Assembly: GCF_004123905.1 (NCBI RefSeq)
Contig: NZ_MZXW01000022.1
Span: 310,001 to 374,000 of the forward strand
Source of the DNA: Bradyrhizobium betae
GTDB taxonomy: Bacteria > Pseudomonadota > Alphaproteobacteria > Rhizobiales > Xanthobacteraceae
Length of the DNA stretch: 64,000 nt
Reading direction: 5' to 3'
Shown here: in pieces, positions 1 through 8,338 of the stretch
Layout of the letters: the number at the start of each line of letters is the position of its first letter
Position numbering within the stretch: position 1 is the stretch's first letter
The notes under the pieces: generated by a model
What the model was told of the DNA's origin: nothing
Databases searched by the model: none
What the model saw: only the letters and a program-made list of their open reading frames with translations
Position numbers and translations under genes: made by a program

Positions 1-801
1 ACCGGTCTCGAGCAGATTGCCGCTGGCGATCTCAGCGCGCGGCTGCCGCCGTTCGACCTCGCCGAATTGTCAGCGATCCGCGACGTCTTCAACCACCTCG
101 CCGAGAGCCTCGATACCGCGCTTGCCGAGCGTGCCGAGTTGACGCGAAAGCTGATCGCGCTCCAGGACGAGGAGCGGCGGCATCTCGCGCGCGAGCTGCA
201 TGACGAATTCGGCCAGTCGCTGGCCGCGATCCGCGCGCTCGCCGCCTCCGCTCGCCAGACCGCCGCGCAGGACTGCCCGTCTTTGCTCGGCGAATGCGAC
301 GGCATCGCCCGAACCGCGACCGGCATGATGGAGACGCTGCGCGGCACGCTGTTCCGGCTGCGCCCGCCCGACGTCGAGGAGCTCGGGCTCGTCGCCAGCC
401 TCGAAGGTCTCGTCGCCGGCTGGAACGGGCGCAGCCGCGGCGAGACGCGGTTTTCGATCCGCTTCGACGGCGCATTCGAGAGCCTGCCGGCGACAATCAG
501 CGCCAGCCTCTACCGTATCGTGCAGGAGGCGCTCACCAACGCCGCCAAACATGCCGGCGCCACCAAGGTGAGCCTGGCGTTGGCGATGTCGCCTTCCGAG
601 ATCGCCCTTGCGATTGACGATGACGGACGGTCGCACGATCCGGCCACGAAATCCGGGATGGGCCTGCTCGGCATGCGCGAGCGCGTCGCGGCCCTGCGCG
701 GCCGGCTCAGCTTCGAGGCCAGCCCAAATAGCGGCTCCGCACTGCGCGTCGTCATTCCACTCCCGGCCGCTGATCAGCCGGTGCTGGAGCGGGCGGCATG
801 A
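1..801 (+). CDS. Sensor histidine kinase, NarL/UhpB (HisKA_3) type, 5'-truncated
   Basis: The reading frame is open from base 1, so the N-terminus lies outside the window. The first codons read as the end of a HAMP linker (GLEQIAAGDLSARL). A HisKA_3 dimerisation/phosphoacceptor motif follows (LARELHDEFGQ; the His codon is at 199-201), then a HATPase_c domain with an N-box (EALTNAAKHA) and a G-box (GMGLLGMRERV). The protein should be a membrane sensor kinase that passes phosphate to the response regulator encoded next, whose start overlaps this stop by 4 bp (ATGA). The signal sensed cannot be judged because the input domain is missing. Confidence 0.93.
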   Translation, partial: TGLEQIAAGDLSARLPPFDLAELSAIRDVFNHLAESLDTALAERAELTRKLIALQDEERRHLARELHDEFGQSLAAIRALAASARQTAAQDCPSLLGECDGIARTATGMMETLRGTLFRLRPPDVEELGLVASLEGLVAGWNGRSRGETRFSIRFDGAFESLPATISASLYRIVQEALTNAAKHAGATKVSLALAMSPSEIALAIDDDGRSHDPATKSGMGLLGMRERVAALRGRLSFEASPNSGSALRVVIPLPAADQPVLERAA

Positions 802-1451
802 GCGCGACCATTCTGCTGGTCGACGACCATTCCGTCGTCCGCGAGGGTTATCGCTCGGTGCTCGAGAAGCAGCCGGGCCTGCGCGTCATCGCCGAAGCCG
901 GCGACGGCGCCGAGGCCTACCGCCTGTTCAAATCCGAGGCGCCCGACCTCGTCATCATGGATCTGAGCATGCCCGGCATCGGCGGCATCGAGGCCGTCAG
1001 GCGGATCAGGCAATGGGACAAGGCCGCAAAAATCCTCGTCTTCACCATGCACGAGAATGCCGGCTTCGCCGTGCAGGCGATCCGCGCCGGCGCGCGGGGT
1101 TACGTCACCAAGACCAGCCCGCCGGAGACGCTGGTGCGCGCCGTGATGGACGTGCTCGCCGGCAAGATCGCCATCAGCCCCGACATCGACCACGAGCTCG
1201 CGCTCAGCCGTCTTGCCGGCGAGAGCTCGGCCGCCGACGTGCTCACGCCGCGCGAGTTCGAGGTGCTGCGGCTGCTGCTCGCGGAGAACACGACGGAGGA
1301 GATCGCCGAGACGCTCCACGTCAGCCCGAAGACGGTGGCGAACCTGCATTCGCTGATCAAGGACAAGCTCGGCGTCGGCTCCGACATCGAGCTGGTCCGG
1401 CTGGCGCTGCGCCAGGGAATTTTGACGGACGCCGATCTCGGCGAAGCCTGA
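798..1451 (+). CDS. NarL/FixJ-type response regulator with LuxR helix-turn-helix
   Basis: 217-residue two-domain regulator. The receiver domain (about residues 4-118) has acidic residues D9/D10, the phosphoacceptor D55 in VIMDLSMPG and K105. The LuxR/GerE DNA-binding domain (about 148-210) contains LTPREFEVLRLL and a recognition-helix segment around VSPKTVANLHS. The start overlaps the kinase gene by 4 bp, so translation is probably coupled and the two form a cognate pair. Target genes are unknown. Confidence 0.95.
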   Translation: MSATILLVDDHSVVREGYRSVLEKQPGLRVIAEAGDGAEAYRLFKSEAPDLVIMDLSMPGIGGIEAVRRIRQWDKAAKILVFTMHENAGFAVQAIRAGARGYVTKTSPPETLVRAVMDVLAGKIAISPDIDHELALSRLAGESSAADVLTPREFEVLRLLLAENTTEEIAETLHVSPKTVANLHSLIKDKLGVGSDIELVRLALRQGILTDADLGEA

Positions 1452-1502
1452 TCGCTGCCAGCCCCATGGCTCGAGCTTCGCACCATCCGGCGTGGCCGCA
1501 GA

Positions 1503-2492
1503 TCACTCGCGCGCGACCACCGAATCCAGCCAGGCGCAGTTCAGCGGCGGCACGCGCGGATCGGCGACGCGCACGCCGCGGGCGGCCGCGTCCAGCCGCA
1601 TGTCACGCAGGCGCTTGCGCTGTTCGTCCGGCATATAAAGCCGCTCGTGGCCCCACAACGACGGGCCATCAAAGGTCTCGTGCGGCTGCCAGGTCTCGGG
1701 ATCGATGATGCGCCCGCCCCAGCCATATTCGATGAAGAATCCGGACGGCGTGTTGACGTAGAATGAGGTCATATGGTCGTTGGTATGCCGGCCCAGTGTG
1801 TAGACGACGCGACCATCCTCGAGCTGCGCGAGATCATAGCCCTGCCCGACATCGTCGAGCGTACCGAGTTCGACCATGAAATGATGCAACGCCTTGCGCC
1901 CCGAGCCAACCATCGCAAAGGAGTGGTGGCGGCCGTTGACGTGAAAGAAGTAGAGCCCGTAAGGCTTCAGCCCGAAATCGGAGACGTGGAAGCCAAGCAC
2001 GTCGCGATAGAACGGCACCAGCGGCTCGACATCGTCCACATTGAGCACGATATGCCCCATGCCAAGCGCGCCGGTACGGAAGCCCGAGATCGGCCTCCCC
2101 GGCCTGAATGGCTCGGTCGCAAGCTCGGGCTCGCAAAAGGCTTCCAGCCGGTTACCGGCGGGATCAGCGAAAATGATCAGCTCGGCAACATGCCGTTCAT
2201 CGGCCAGCGCACGCGAGCCGCGCCCGACCTTGACGCCATGGCCTTCGAGCCGTCCGGCCAACTGGTCGAGCTCGGTGGTCGAAGGAACCTCCCAGCCCAT
2301 CACCGCGAGACCCGCATCGCTGCTGCCGTCCACAATCAGGCGCTGCTTGCGATCATCCATGCGGAAGGCGCGCATCTTGCCGCCGCGATCGACCTGCTGC
2401 ATGCCGAGCAGCCCGGTCGCCATCCGGCCCCACTGATCGAGCTCCGATGAATTGATCCCGATATAGCCGAGCGCGGTGATTTCCATCGACAT
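1503..2492 (-). CDS. VOC-superfamily extradiol dioxygenase (BphC-like)
   Basis: 329 residues with two VOC modules, slightly longer than the roughly 290-residue BphC enzymes. The C-terminal module keeps the expected 2-His-1-carboxylate Fe(II) ligands: H147 (GMGHIVLNV), H203 or H204 (ALHHFMVEL) and E255 (GFFIEYGWG). Further His residues near 189-190 and H240 resemble the second-sphere catalytic His of BphC. The predicted reaction is meta-cleavage of a catecholic ring. It is divergent from an IclR regulator gene 141 bp away, and other aromatic-pathway genes lie within 5 kb. The substrate cannot be read from sequence. Confidence 0.85.
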   Translation of the reverse strand: MSMEITALGYIGINSSELDQWGRMATGLLGMQQVDRGGKMRAFRMDDRKQRLIVDGSSDAGLAVMGWEVPSTTELDQLAGRLEGHGVKVGRGSRALADERHVAELIIFADPAGNRLEAFCEPELATEPFRPGRPISGFRTGALGMGHIVLNVDDVEPLVPFYRDVLGFHVSDFGLKPYGLYFFHVNGRHHSFAMVGSGRKALHHFMVELGTLDDVGQGYDLAQLEDGRVVYTLGRHTNDHMTSFYVNTPSGFFIEYGWGGRIIDPETWQPHETFDGPSLWGHERLYMPDEQRKRLRDMRLDAAARGVRVADPRVPPLNCAWLDSVVARE

Positions 2493-2633
2493 CCTCCCGA
2501 GAGCATCGCTCTCGCCGCAGTGCGGCGAACTTGATACCGGCCGCGCGCGATCCTACGGTGGCGTCCCGCGATCGCTTCGCGTTCGCAATGACGATAATCG
2601 CGAGGCAGTCGGCCGCAAGGGAGGAAATACGAA

Positions 2634-3425
2634 GTGTCCAAGGAGCGGACGCGGAACGGGCAGCCGCGGCAATCGGAGGGCGTCCGTGCCTTCAAGCGCG
2701 GGCTGGACGTGCTGCAGGAGGTGAACCGCTCCGGCGGCATCCGCGCCGGCGACGTCGCCCGCGCGCTCGATTTGCCCCGCCCGACGGTCTATCGCCTGCT
2801 CGAGACGCTCGAGGAACTCGGCTATGTCGCGCGCAGCGCCAGCGACGATCGTTTTCGCGTGACCCGGCTCGCGCTGAGCCTCGGTGACGGTTACGATCCC
2901 GGCGTGGTGATCTGCCAGGCGGCGGCGCCTTTCCTCGCCGAGCTCAGCAAGACCCTGGTCTGGCCGGTCGATCTCTCCACTTACGAGAACGCCGCCATGG
3001 TGGTGCAGGAGACCACCCATTCGCGCAGCCCGCTCTCGATCGACCGCGGCATGATCGGCAAGCGCCTGCCGATGCTGCGGACGTCGGCGGGCCGTGCCTA
3101 TCTCGCCGCCTGCCCCGCGCGCGAGCGCGACCTGATCGTCAATCATCTGCGCCGCATCGACGAGGCTGACGATCGTCCCTTCCTCACAGAAGGCCGCCTC
3201 GACCGGATGATCGCCGAAACACAGGCGCGCGGCTATGCGATCCGCAGCGAGGGCGAATACAATCCGAAGACGGCATCGATTGCCGTGCCCATCGTCCGCA
3301 ACGGCGCCGTGTTCGGCTGCATCTCCATCATCTGGATCAAATCGGCGCTTTCACTCGACGAAGCCGTCGCCGGGTTCGTGACCCCGTTGCGCGAAACGGC
3401 GGCCACCATTCCGGTCGAGGCCTAA
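2634..3425 (+). CDS. IclR-family transcriptional regulator
   Basis: 263 residues starting at GTG 2634, preceded by a strong AAGGGAGG ribosome site at 2616-2623. The N-terminal winged helix (about residues 15-75; AGDVARALDLPRPTVYRLLE) and the C-terminal IclR effector domain (PIVRNGAVFGCISI) are clear. IclR proteins commonly control aromatic catabolism. The divergent position next to the extradiol dioxygenase suggests that gene is a target (inference). The stop codon lies at the first bases of a palindromic repeat. Confidence 0.93.
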   Translation: MSKERTRNGQPRQSEGVRAFKRGLDVLQEVNRSGGIRAGDVARALDLPRPTVYRLLETLEELGYVARSASDDRFRVTRLALSLGDGYDPGVVICQAAAPFLAELSKTLVWPVDLSTYENAAMVVQETTHSRSPLSIDRGMIGKRLPMLRTSAGRAYLAACPARERDLIVNHLRRIDEADDRPFLTEGRLDRMIAETQARGYAIRSEGEYNPKTASIAVPIVRNGAVFGCISIIWIKSALSLDEAVAGFVTPLRETAATIPVEA

Positions 3426-3553
3426 AGCATGATCCGGAAAAGTGCGAAGCGGTTTTCCCTCGCGACAAACGCGGAACGCGTTTGCGCGGAGATCATGCTC
3501 AAACAATAACCTAAAGCGCGATGATGATTCATCCCAATCTCATCGCGCTTTAG
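3424..3553. repeat. Palindromic intergenic element (rhizobial REP-like), two dyads
   Basis: Two inverted repeats in tandem. The first has arms GCATGATC (3427-3434) and GATCATGC (3491-3498). The second has arms CTAAAGCGCGATGA (3511-3524) and TCATCGCGCTTTAG (3540-3553), a perfect 14-bp match. I recall very similar sequence at many loci in Bradyrhizobium and relatives. The element fills the gap between two convergent genes and contributes bases to both stop codons. Confidence 0.8.
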
Positions 3554-3813
3554 GGCGCCCTGGAGCCGGCGCGCCGTTGTGGGTTCATCGCCTGTGAAGA
3601 CGCATCAAAGACGACACGGCATTGCGGGCTGAGCTGATCTCGCTGAGCGGCCATGCAATTCCTGATCTGGGCGCGGTCGGGAACGTAGGCGGCGCAAAGC
3701 CGAAGCGCGTCTCCCATGCAGGCTTGGCGCTGGTCGGCCTCGCTCGGCCCGGACTGGGCAAGGGCCGGGGTGATCGTTGCGGTCAGCAAAGCAAGAACAA
3801 GACGAATTTGCAT
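3550..3813 (-). CDS. Small exported cysteine-containing protein of unknown function
   Basis: 87 residues from ATG 3813; a GTG at 3825 is an alternative start. A signal peptide (MQIRLVLALLTATITPALA) is followed by a short mature part with four Cys in a C-x(6)-C-x(12)-C-x(11)-C pattern (ACMGDALRLC, NCMAAQRDQ, PQCRVVF), probably two disulfides. No family is recognised beyond a loose resemblance to cysteine-rich repeat proteins. The TAA stop is formed by the end of the neighbouring palindromic repeat. Confidence 0.7.
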   Translation of the reverse strand: MQIRLVLALLTATITPALAQSGPSEADQRQACMGDALRLCAAYVPDRAQIRNCMAAQRDQLSPQCRVVFDASSQAMNPQRRAGSRAP

Positions 3814-3868
3814 GGGGACTTTCACTCTCAGGTTGGATGTTTGGCGAGGCCGGCGATGTCGTCCAGCG

Positions 3869-4531
3869 TCACGATGGAAGATGCAGAAACGTCGCGATGG
3901 TCGTCTCGATCAGCAGATCGCGAGAGGTTTCCGGGTCGATCTCGGGCGCAATCCGATTGAGCAGCATCGGAAAAGCAGGCGGCTGGTTCAGCGCGGCGTT
4001 GAGAAGAGCGAAGAACAACGCCGGATGTCGGCTGCGGATGATGCCGGCTTCAATGCCGGCGGAAAAAAGCTCACGCACCGTCGCGTAGGCAGGGCGCAGA
4101 AGTCGATCCAACACCAGGACGGCCCGCTCCGGCGCTTCCGTGGCATGCCGGACAACGAATTCCCTGACATCCGGATGCGCTGCATAGAATGCGGCAATCT
4201 CCGAGATGACGCCGCAAAGCCGATCTCCCAGTGGGCGCGTGGAATCGCAAGCGATCTGATGGACAGCGGCCATCGCGGGAACTCCGATCGCCACGACCCG
4301 ATCCAGGCAAGCCTCCCAGAGCGCGGCCTTGCTGCCGAAGTGAACACGAACCAGGTTGGCGCTGACATTGGCGGCCGCAGCAACGCTGCGCAGATCCGCG
4401 CCGTCGAAACCGTGGCAGGCAAATGCGTGAGCGGCCGCCGCCAGGAGCGCCTGGCGGCCATCCGGCATATCCTTGCTACGCCGCCCTCGCGGGCGGGACG
4501 GCACAACGCTCTTCTTCCTGGCCTTCGCCAT
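3869..4531 (-). CDS. TetR/AcrR-family transcriptional regulator
   Basis: 220 residues from ATG 4531; an upstream GTG at 4537 is possible. The N-terminal TetR helix-turn-helix is at about residues 22-65 (LRSVAAAANVSANLVRVHFGSK). The rest is a helical ligand domain (TetR_C-like). It is divergent from the flavin hydroxylase operon starting at 4700. A 22-bp palindrome just upstream of its start is a good candidate operator, so it probably represses itself and that operon. Confidence 0.92.
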   Translation of the reverse strand: MAKARKKSVVPSRPRGRRSKDMPDGRQALLAAAAHAFACHGFDGADLRSVAAAANVSANLVRVHFGSKAALWEACLDRVVAIGVPAMAAVHQIACDSTRPLGDRLCGVISEIAAFYAAHPDVREFVVRHATEAPERAVLVLDRLLRPAYATVRELFSAGIEAGIIRSRHPALFFALLNAALNQPPAFPMLLNRIAPEIDPETSRDLLIETTIATFLHLPS

Positions 4532-4542
4532 CACCACCTGCG

Positions 4543-4564
4543 TATATGTTCAGTTGTACATATA
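4543..4564. promoter_or_regulatory. Candidate TetR operator palindrome
   Basis: TATATGT and ACATATA arms around TCAGTTGT: an imperfect 22-bp dyad with 18 of 22 positions symmetric. It is A/T-rich in an otherwise GC-rich region, 12 bp upstream of the TetR-family ATG and in the control region of the divergent operon. Confidence 0.7.
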
Positions 4565-4699
4565 TTCGCCGCCCGCCTTTGGCAAGAGCGAATTTCGCGC
4601 AGCTTGTCCGGCTGACATGTCAGGGAGCCGTGTCCGCTGGACGGACACTCGGCGCGGCGGCGTTGAAGTCGTCACCCGCGAGGGGGCAAAGATCGCCCC

Positions 4700-6208
4700 A
4701 TGCAAAATAACTCTGCAGCTTCCGAATTCGATGTCGTGATCGTCGGCCGCGGCCCGGTCGGCGCCACGCTCGCCAACCTGCTCGGCCTGTGCGGCGTGCG
4801 GACGCTGGTGCTGGAGCGCGAGGCGCGAACCTATCATTTGCCGCGCGCGGTGCATTTCGACGACGAATGCATGCGGGTGTTCCAGACCATCGGCCTCGCC
4901 GACGCGATCGTGCCGCAAACCATCCTCAGTCCCGGCATGCTCTTCCTCGATGCGAACGGCAAAATGCTGCTGGACTGGTCGCGGCCGCAGACGCTGACGC
5001 CGATGGGCTGGAATCTCAGTTACCGCTTCCATCAGCCCGATCTGGAGGATGTGCTGATTTCCGGCCTCGCGCGCTGGCCGCACGTCACCTTGCGCAGCCG
5101 CTGCGACGTGTTCGCACTGGACCAGGACGAGACCGGCGTGCGTGCCCGCTACGAGGACCTGTCCAACGGCAAGCTGACCGAGGTTCGCGCCGCCTATGTG
5201 ATCGGCTGCGACGGCGCCCGCTCGCTGGTGCGCCGCTTCATCGGCTCCGGCATGGACGATCTCGGCTTCCACGAACGCTGGCTGGTGATCGACGTGCTGC
5301 TCAAGCGCGAGCGCGACGACCTCGGCGATTACAGCATTCAGCATTGCGATCCGAGGCGGCCCGCGACTTACGTCCGCGGCGCCGGCACGCGGCGCCGCTG
5401 GGAGATCACGGTTCTTCCGGACGAGGATTCACAGGACGTGGCGCAGCCGGCAAAGGTCTGGGAACTGCTGTCGCGCTGGATCACGCCCGAGGATGCCGAA
5501 CTCGAGCGCGCGGCGGTCTATACCTTTCATTCCGTGATCGCGCAGCAATGGCGCAACGGCCGGCTGCTGCTCGCGGGTGATTCCGCACACCAGACCCCAC
5601 CCTTCCTCGGCCAGGGCATGTGCGCCGGTATCCGCGATGCCGCCAACCTCGCCTGGAAGCTGGCCGCGATCGTCCGCGGCGACGCCGCGCCTGATCTGCT
5701 CGACACCTACCAGAGCGAGCGTCAGCCGCATGTGCGCGAGTTCATCGCGCTCGCCATTCGCCTTGGCGGTGTCATCAACACCAAGGCGATCGAAGCCGGC
5801 CTTGCCGCGGGCGAAGCGCGCGAGAATGCGCCGGTCAAGCTGGAGGTGAAGAAGCCCCTGCTCGGCCCCGGCCTTGCGCTCGGCGACCTGCCTCTAGCCG
5901 GTCATCTCGCGCCGCAGTTCATGCTGAATGACGGCAGCCGCGGCGACGACCGGATCGGCTACAGCCACGTCCTCCTTGTCGCGAGCGCGGCCACGCTGCC
6001 GACGCGGCTGGCTCATTCACAGGCAGGGATCAAAATCCTGACCAGCGACGACGCCGAGGGTATCGGACCATGGCTGCGCGAGCACGGCATCACGGCCGCG
6101 CTCGTTCGTCCCGACCGCTACGTCCGCGGCGCCGCCCGCAACGATGCCGAACTCGACCGGCTCATCGCCGCCATCTCGCCTCCATCCCATGTGCCGTCCG
6201 CGGCCTGA
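4700..6208 (+). CDS. FAD-dependent aromatic hydroxylase (MhpA-like)
   Basis: 502 residues of the class A flavoprotein monooxygenase family. Visible motifs: GxGxxG at G16-R-G18-P-V-G21 for the FAD ADP moiety, the DG motif CDGARS at 170-175, and the GD motif AGDSAHQTPP at 292-301. Family members such as MhpA hydroxylate phenolic rings using NAD(P)H and O2. It is first in a co-directional set with a fumarylacetoacetate-hydrolase-family gene 24 bp downstream and a substrate-binding protein. With the nearby extradiol dioxygenase this suggests ring hydroxylation followed by meta-cleavage (inference). Confidence 0.9.
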   Translation: MQNNSAASEFDVVIVGRGPVGATLANLLGLCGVRTLVLEREARTYHLPRAVHFDDECMRVFQTIGLADAIVPQTILSPGMLFLDANGKMLLDWSRPQTLTPMGWNLSYRFHQPDLEDVLISGLARWPHVTLRSRCDVFALDQDETGVRARYEDLSNGKLTEVRAAYVIGCDGARSLVRRFIGSGMDDLGFHERWLVIDVLLKRERDDLGDYSIQHCDPRRPATYVRGAGTRRRWEITVLPDEDSQDVAQPAKVWELLSRWITPEDAELERAAVYTFHSVIAQQWRNGRLLLAGDSAHQTPPFLGQGMCAGIRDAANLAWKLAAIVRGDAAPDLLDTYQSERQPHVREFIALAIRLGGVINTKAIEAGLAAGEARENAPVKLEVKKPLLGPGLALGDLPLAGHLAPQFMLNDGSRGDDRIGYSHVLLVASAATLPTRLAHSQAGIKILTSDDAEGIGPWLREHGITAALVRPDRYVRGAARNDAELDRLIAAISPPSHVPSAA

Positions 6209-6232
6209 CCGAACACACCTCAAGGACATCGT

Positions 6233-7084
6233 ATGAAGCTGCTCTCTTTCATCGCCAACGGCCGCGCCTCCTTCGGGGCCGTCAAGGACAATGGCGTCGT
6301 CGATCTCGGCACGCGCATGGCGCCCTGCACCACGCTGCGGCAAATGCTCGAAGCGGATCGCATGGCCGAAGCGGCAAAGCTGGTCGCGTCCGCGGCGTCC
6401 GATCATTCGCTCGACGAGATCAGCTTTGCGCCCGTCATCCCAGATCCCGGCAAGATCATCTGCGTCGGCCTCAACTATCGCGACCACGTCGCCGAGACCG
6501 GACGTACCGTCACAGAGAAGCCGGCCTTGTTCGTCCGCTTCCCATGTAGCCAGGTCGGCCATCTCCAGCCGATCGTGAAGCCCAAAGTCAGCGACGATTT
6601 CGATTACGAAGGCGAGCTTGCACTCGTCATCGGCAAGGAAGGCCGGCACATCCCCGCAAGCCGAGCGCTCGACCACATCGCCGGCTATTCCTGCTACAAC
6701 GAAGGCAGCATCCGCGACTGGCAGCGCCACACCAGCCAGTTCCTCTCCGGCAAGTCCTTTGCGGAGAGCGGCAGCTTTGGCCCGTGGCTGGTGACGACGG
6801 ACGAGATTCCCGACCCGTCGAAGCTGACCTTGCAGACGCGGCTGAACGGCACCGTCGTGCAGAACACGACGACGGATCTCCTGATCACCGCAATCCCCGC
6901 GCTGATCGCCTACATCTCGACGATCTGCCCACTCGTCCCCGGCGACGTCATCGTCACGGGCACGCCGGGCGGCGTCGGCGCCAAGCGTACACCACCCCTC
7001 TGGATGCGCCCCGGCGACACCGTCGAGGTCGAAATCTCCGGCATCGGAACCTTGCGCAACAAGGTCATCACCGAACCGGCCTGA
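6233..7084 (+). CDS. Fumarylacetoacetate hydrolase (FAH) family protein
   Basis: 283 residues. A short N-terminal lobe (MKLLSFIANGRASFG) precedes the FAH catalytic domain with GLNYRDHVAETG and the metal-binding segment DYEGELALVIG, then TPGGVGAKRTPP near the C-terminus. Members include hydratases, isomerases/decarboxylases and acylpyruvate hydrolases of meta-cleavage pathways. Its place behind the flavin hydroxylase fits hydrolysis or hydration of a ring-cleavage product. The exact reaction cannot be assigned. Confidence 0.9.
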   Translation: MKLLSFIANGRASFGAVKDNGVVDLGTRMAPCTTLRQMLEADRMAEAAKLVASAASDHSLDEISFAPVIPDPGKIICVGLNYRDHVAETGRTVTEKPALFVRFPCSQVGHLQPIVKPKVSDDFDYEGELALVIGKEGRHIPASRALDHIAGYSCYNEGSIRDWQRHTSQFLSGKSFAESGSFGPWLVTTDEIPDPSKLTLQTRLNGTVVQNTTTDLLITAIPALIAYISTICPLVPGDVIVTGTPGGVGAKRTPPLWMRPGDTVEVEISGIGTLRNKVITEPA

Positions 7085-7125
7085 TCACCAGCGCCAATCA
7101 ATCAACGATAAAATCGGGAAACGCC

Positions 7126-8334
7126 ATGGCCACAATCCGCACGACATCCACCGCCATCCTGCTGATCACACTGGCGCTCGCGGGCACCGCGCGCGCCGAG
7201 ATCAAGGGCAATGCCATCCGCATCGGCGTCCTCACCGACATGAACGGCATTTTCGCAACTGCGATGGGGCCCGGCTCGGTCGAGGCGGCACGGATGGCGG
7301 CGGAGGAGTTCGGCGGCAAGATCAACGGCAAGCCGATCGAAATCTTGCAGGCCGATCACCAGAACAAGCCGGACCTTGCGGCCTCGCTCGCGCGAAAGTG
7401 GTTCACCGATGGCGTGCAGGCGATCGCGGATGGCGGCAGTTCCGGTGCTGCGCTTGCGGTGCAGGAACTGGTGCGCGGCAACGGAAAAATCTTCCTGGTC
7501 TCTGGCGCCGGCGCCAACCAGCTCACCGACGAAGCCTGCGCGCCGACCAGCGTGCAGTGGACCCAGGACGCGTATTCGACCGCGACCGCGGTGGTCTCCG
7601 GCATCATGCAGACCAGCAAGGAGCCATGGTTCTTCATCACCGGCGACTACGCCTTCGGCCATTCGATCGAGGCGACCGCGCGCGCCCGCATCGCCGAGCT
7701 CGGCGGCAAGATCGCCGGCAGCGTCAAGGCACAGCTCGGCACGCCCGACTACTCATCGTTCCTGCTCCAGGCGCAGTCCTCGGGCGCAAGGATCCTCGCG
7801 ATCAATGTCGCCGGCGACAATGCCACCGTGATCAAGCAGGCGGAGGAATTCGGTCTTGCCGACCAGGGCATGAAGATCGTGCCGATGTCGTTCCAGAACG
7901 TCGATATCGAAGCTGTCGGTCTCAAGGCGACACGCGGCGATCTCATCGTCACCTCGTTCTTCGAGGACGTCTCACCGGCTGCCCGAAAGTTCTCCGATGC
8001 GTTCTACGCGCGCCGTAAGGCCATGCCGTCGCAGATCCAGGCCGGCGTCTATTCCGCCGTGCGTCACTATCTGCAAGCGGTGAAGGACACCGATTCGGAC
8101 GACAGCGCTGCCGTGATGGCGAAGATGAAGGCGACGCCGGTCTCGGATGCCTACACGCCCAATGGCCGCATCCGCGAGGACCAGCGCATGGTGCACGACC
8201 TCTATCTGGTGCAGGTCAAGACGCCCGAGGAATCCAGGGGACCCTGGGACTTCGTCAAGCTGGTCGCGACCATCCCGCCCGACCAGGCTTTCCGACCACT
8301 CGACCGCAGCAAGTGCGGTCTGGTCGGCAAATAA
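7126..8334 (+). CDS. ABC transporter substrate-binding protein, branched-chain amino acid/aromatic type
   Basis: 402 residues from ATG 7126. The signal peptide runs to about residue 23 (cleavage after GTARA). The mature part is a Peripla_BP_6/LivJ-type fold (IRIGVLTDMNGIFATAMGPG; a YxxSHSIE-like segment in DYAFGHSIEATA). Related proteins next to aromatic genes in Rhodopseudomonas and Bradyrhizobium bind aromatic acids. It lies 41 bp after the FAH gene, so likely the same transcript. No permease or ATPase gene follows, so it must share a transporter encoded elsewhere. Confidence 0.9.
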   Translation: MATIRTTSTAILLITLALAGTARAEIKGNAIRIGVLTDMNGIFATAMGPGSVEAARMAAEEFGGKINGKPIEILQADHQNKPDLAASLARKWFTDGVQAIADGGSSGAALAVQELVRGNGKIFLVSGAGANQLTDEACAPTSVQWTQDAYSTATAVVSGIMQTSKEPWFFITGDYAFGHSIEATARARIAELGGKIAGSVKAQLGTPDYSSFLLQAQSSGARILAINVAGDNATVIKQAEEFGLADQGMKIVPMSFQNVDIEAVGLKATRGDLIVTSFFEDVSPAARKFSDAFYARRKAMPSQIQAGVYSAVRHYLQAVKDTDSDDSAAVMAKMKATPVSDAYTPNGRIREDQRMVHDLYLVQVKTPEESRGPWDFVKLVATIPPDQAFRPLDRSKCGLVGK

Positions 8335-8338
8335 CCGC

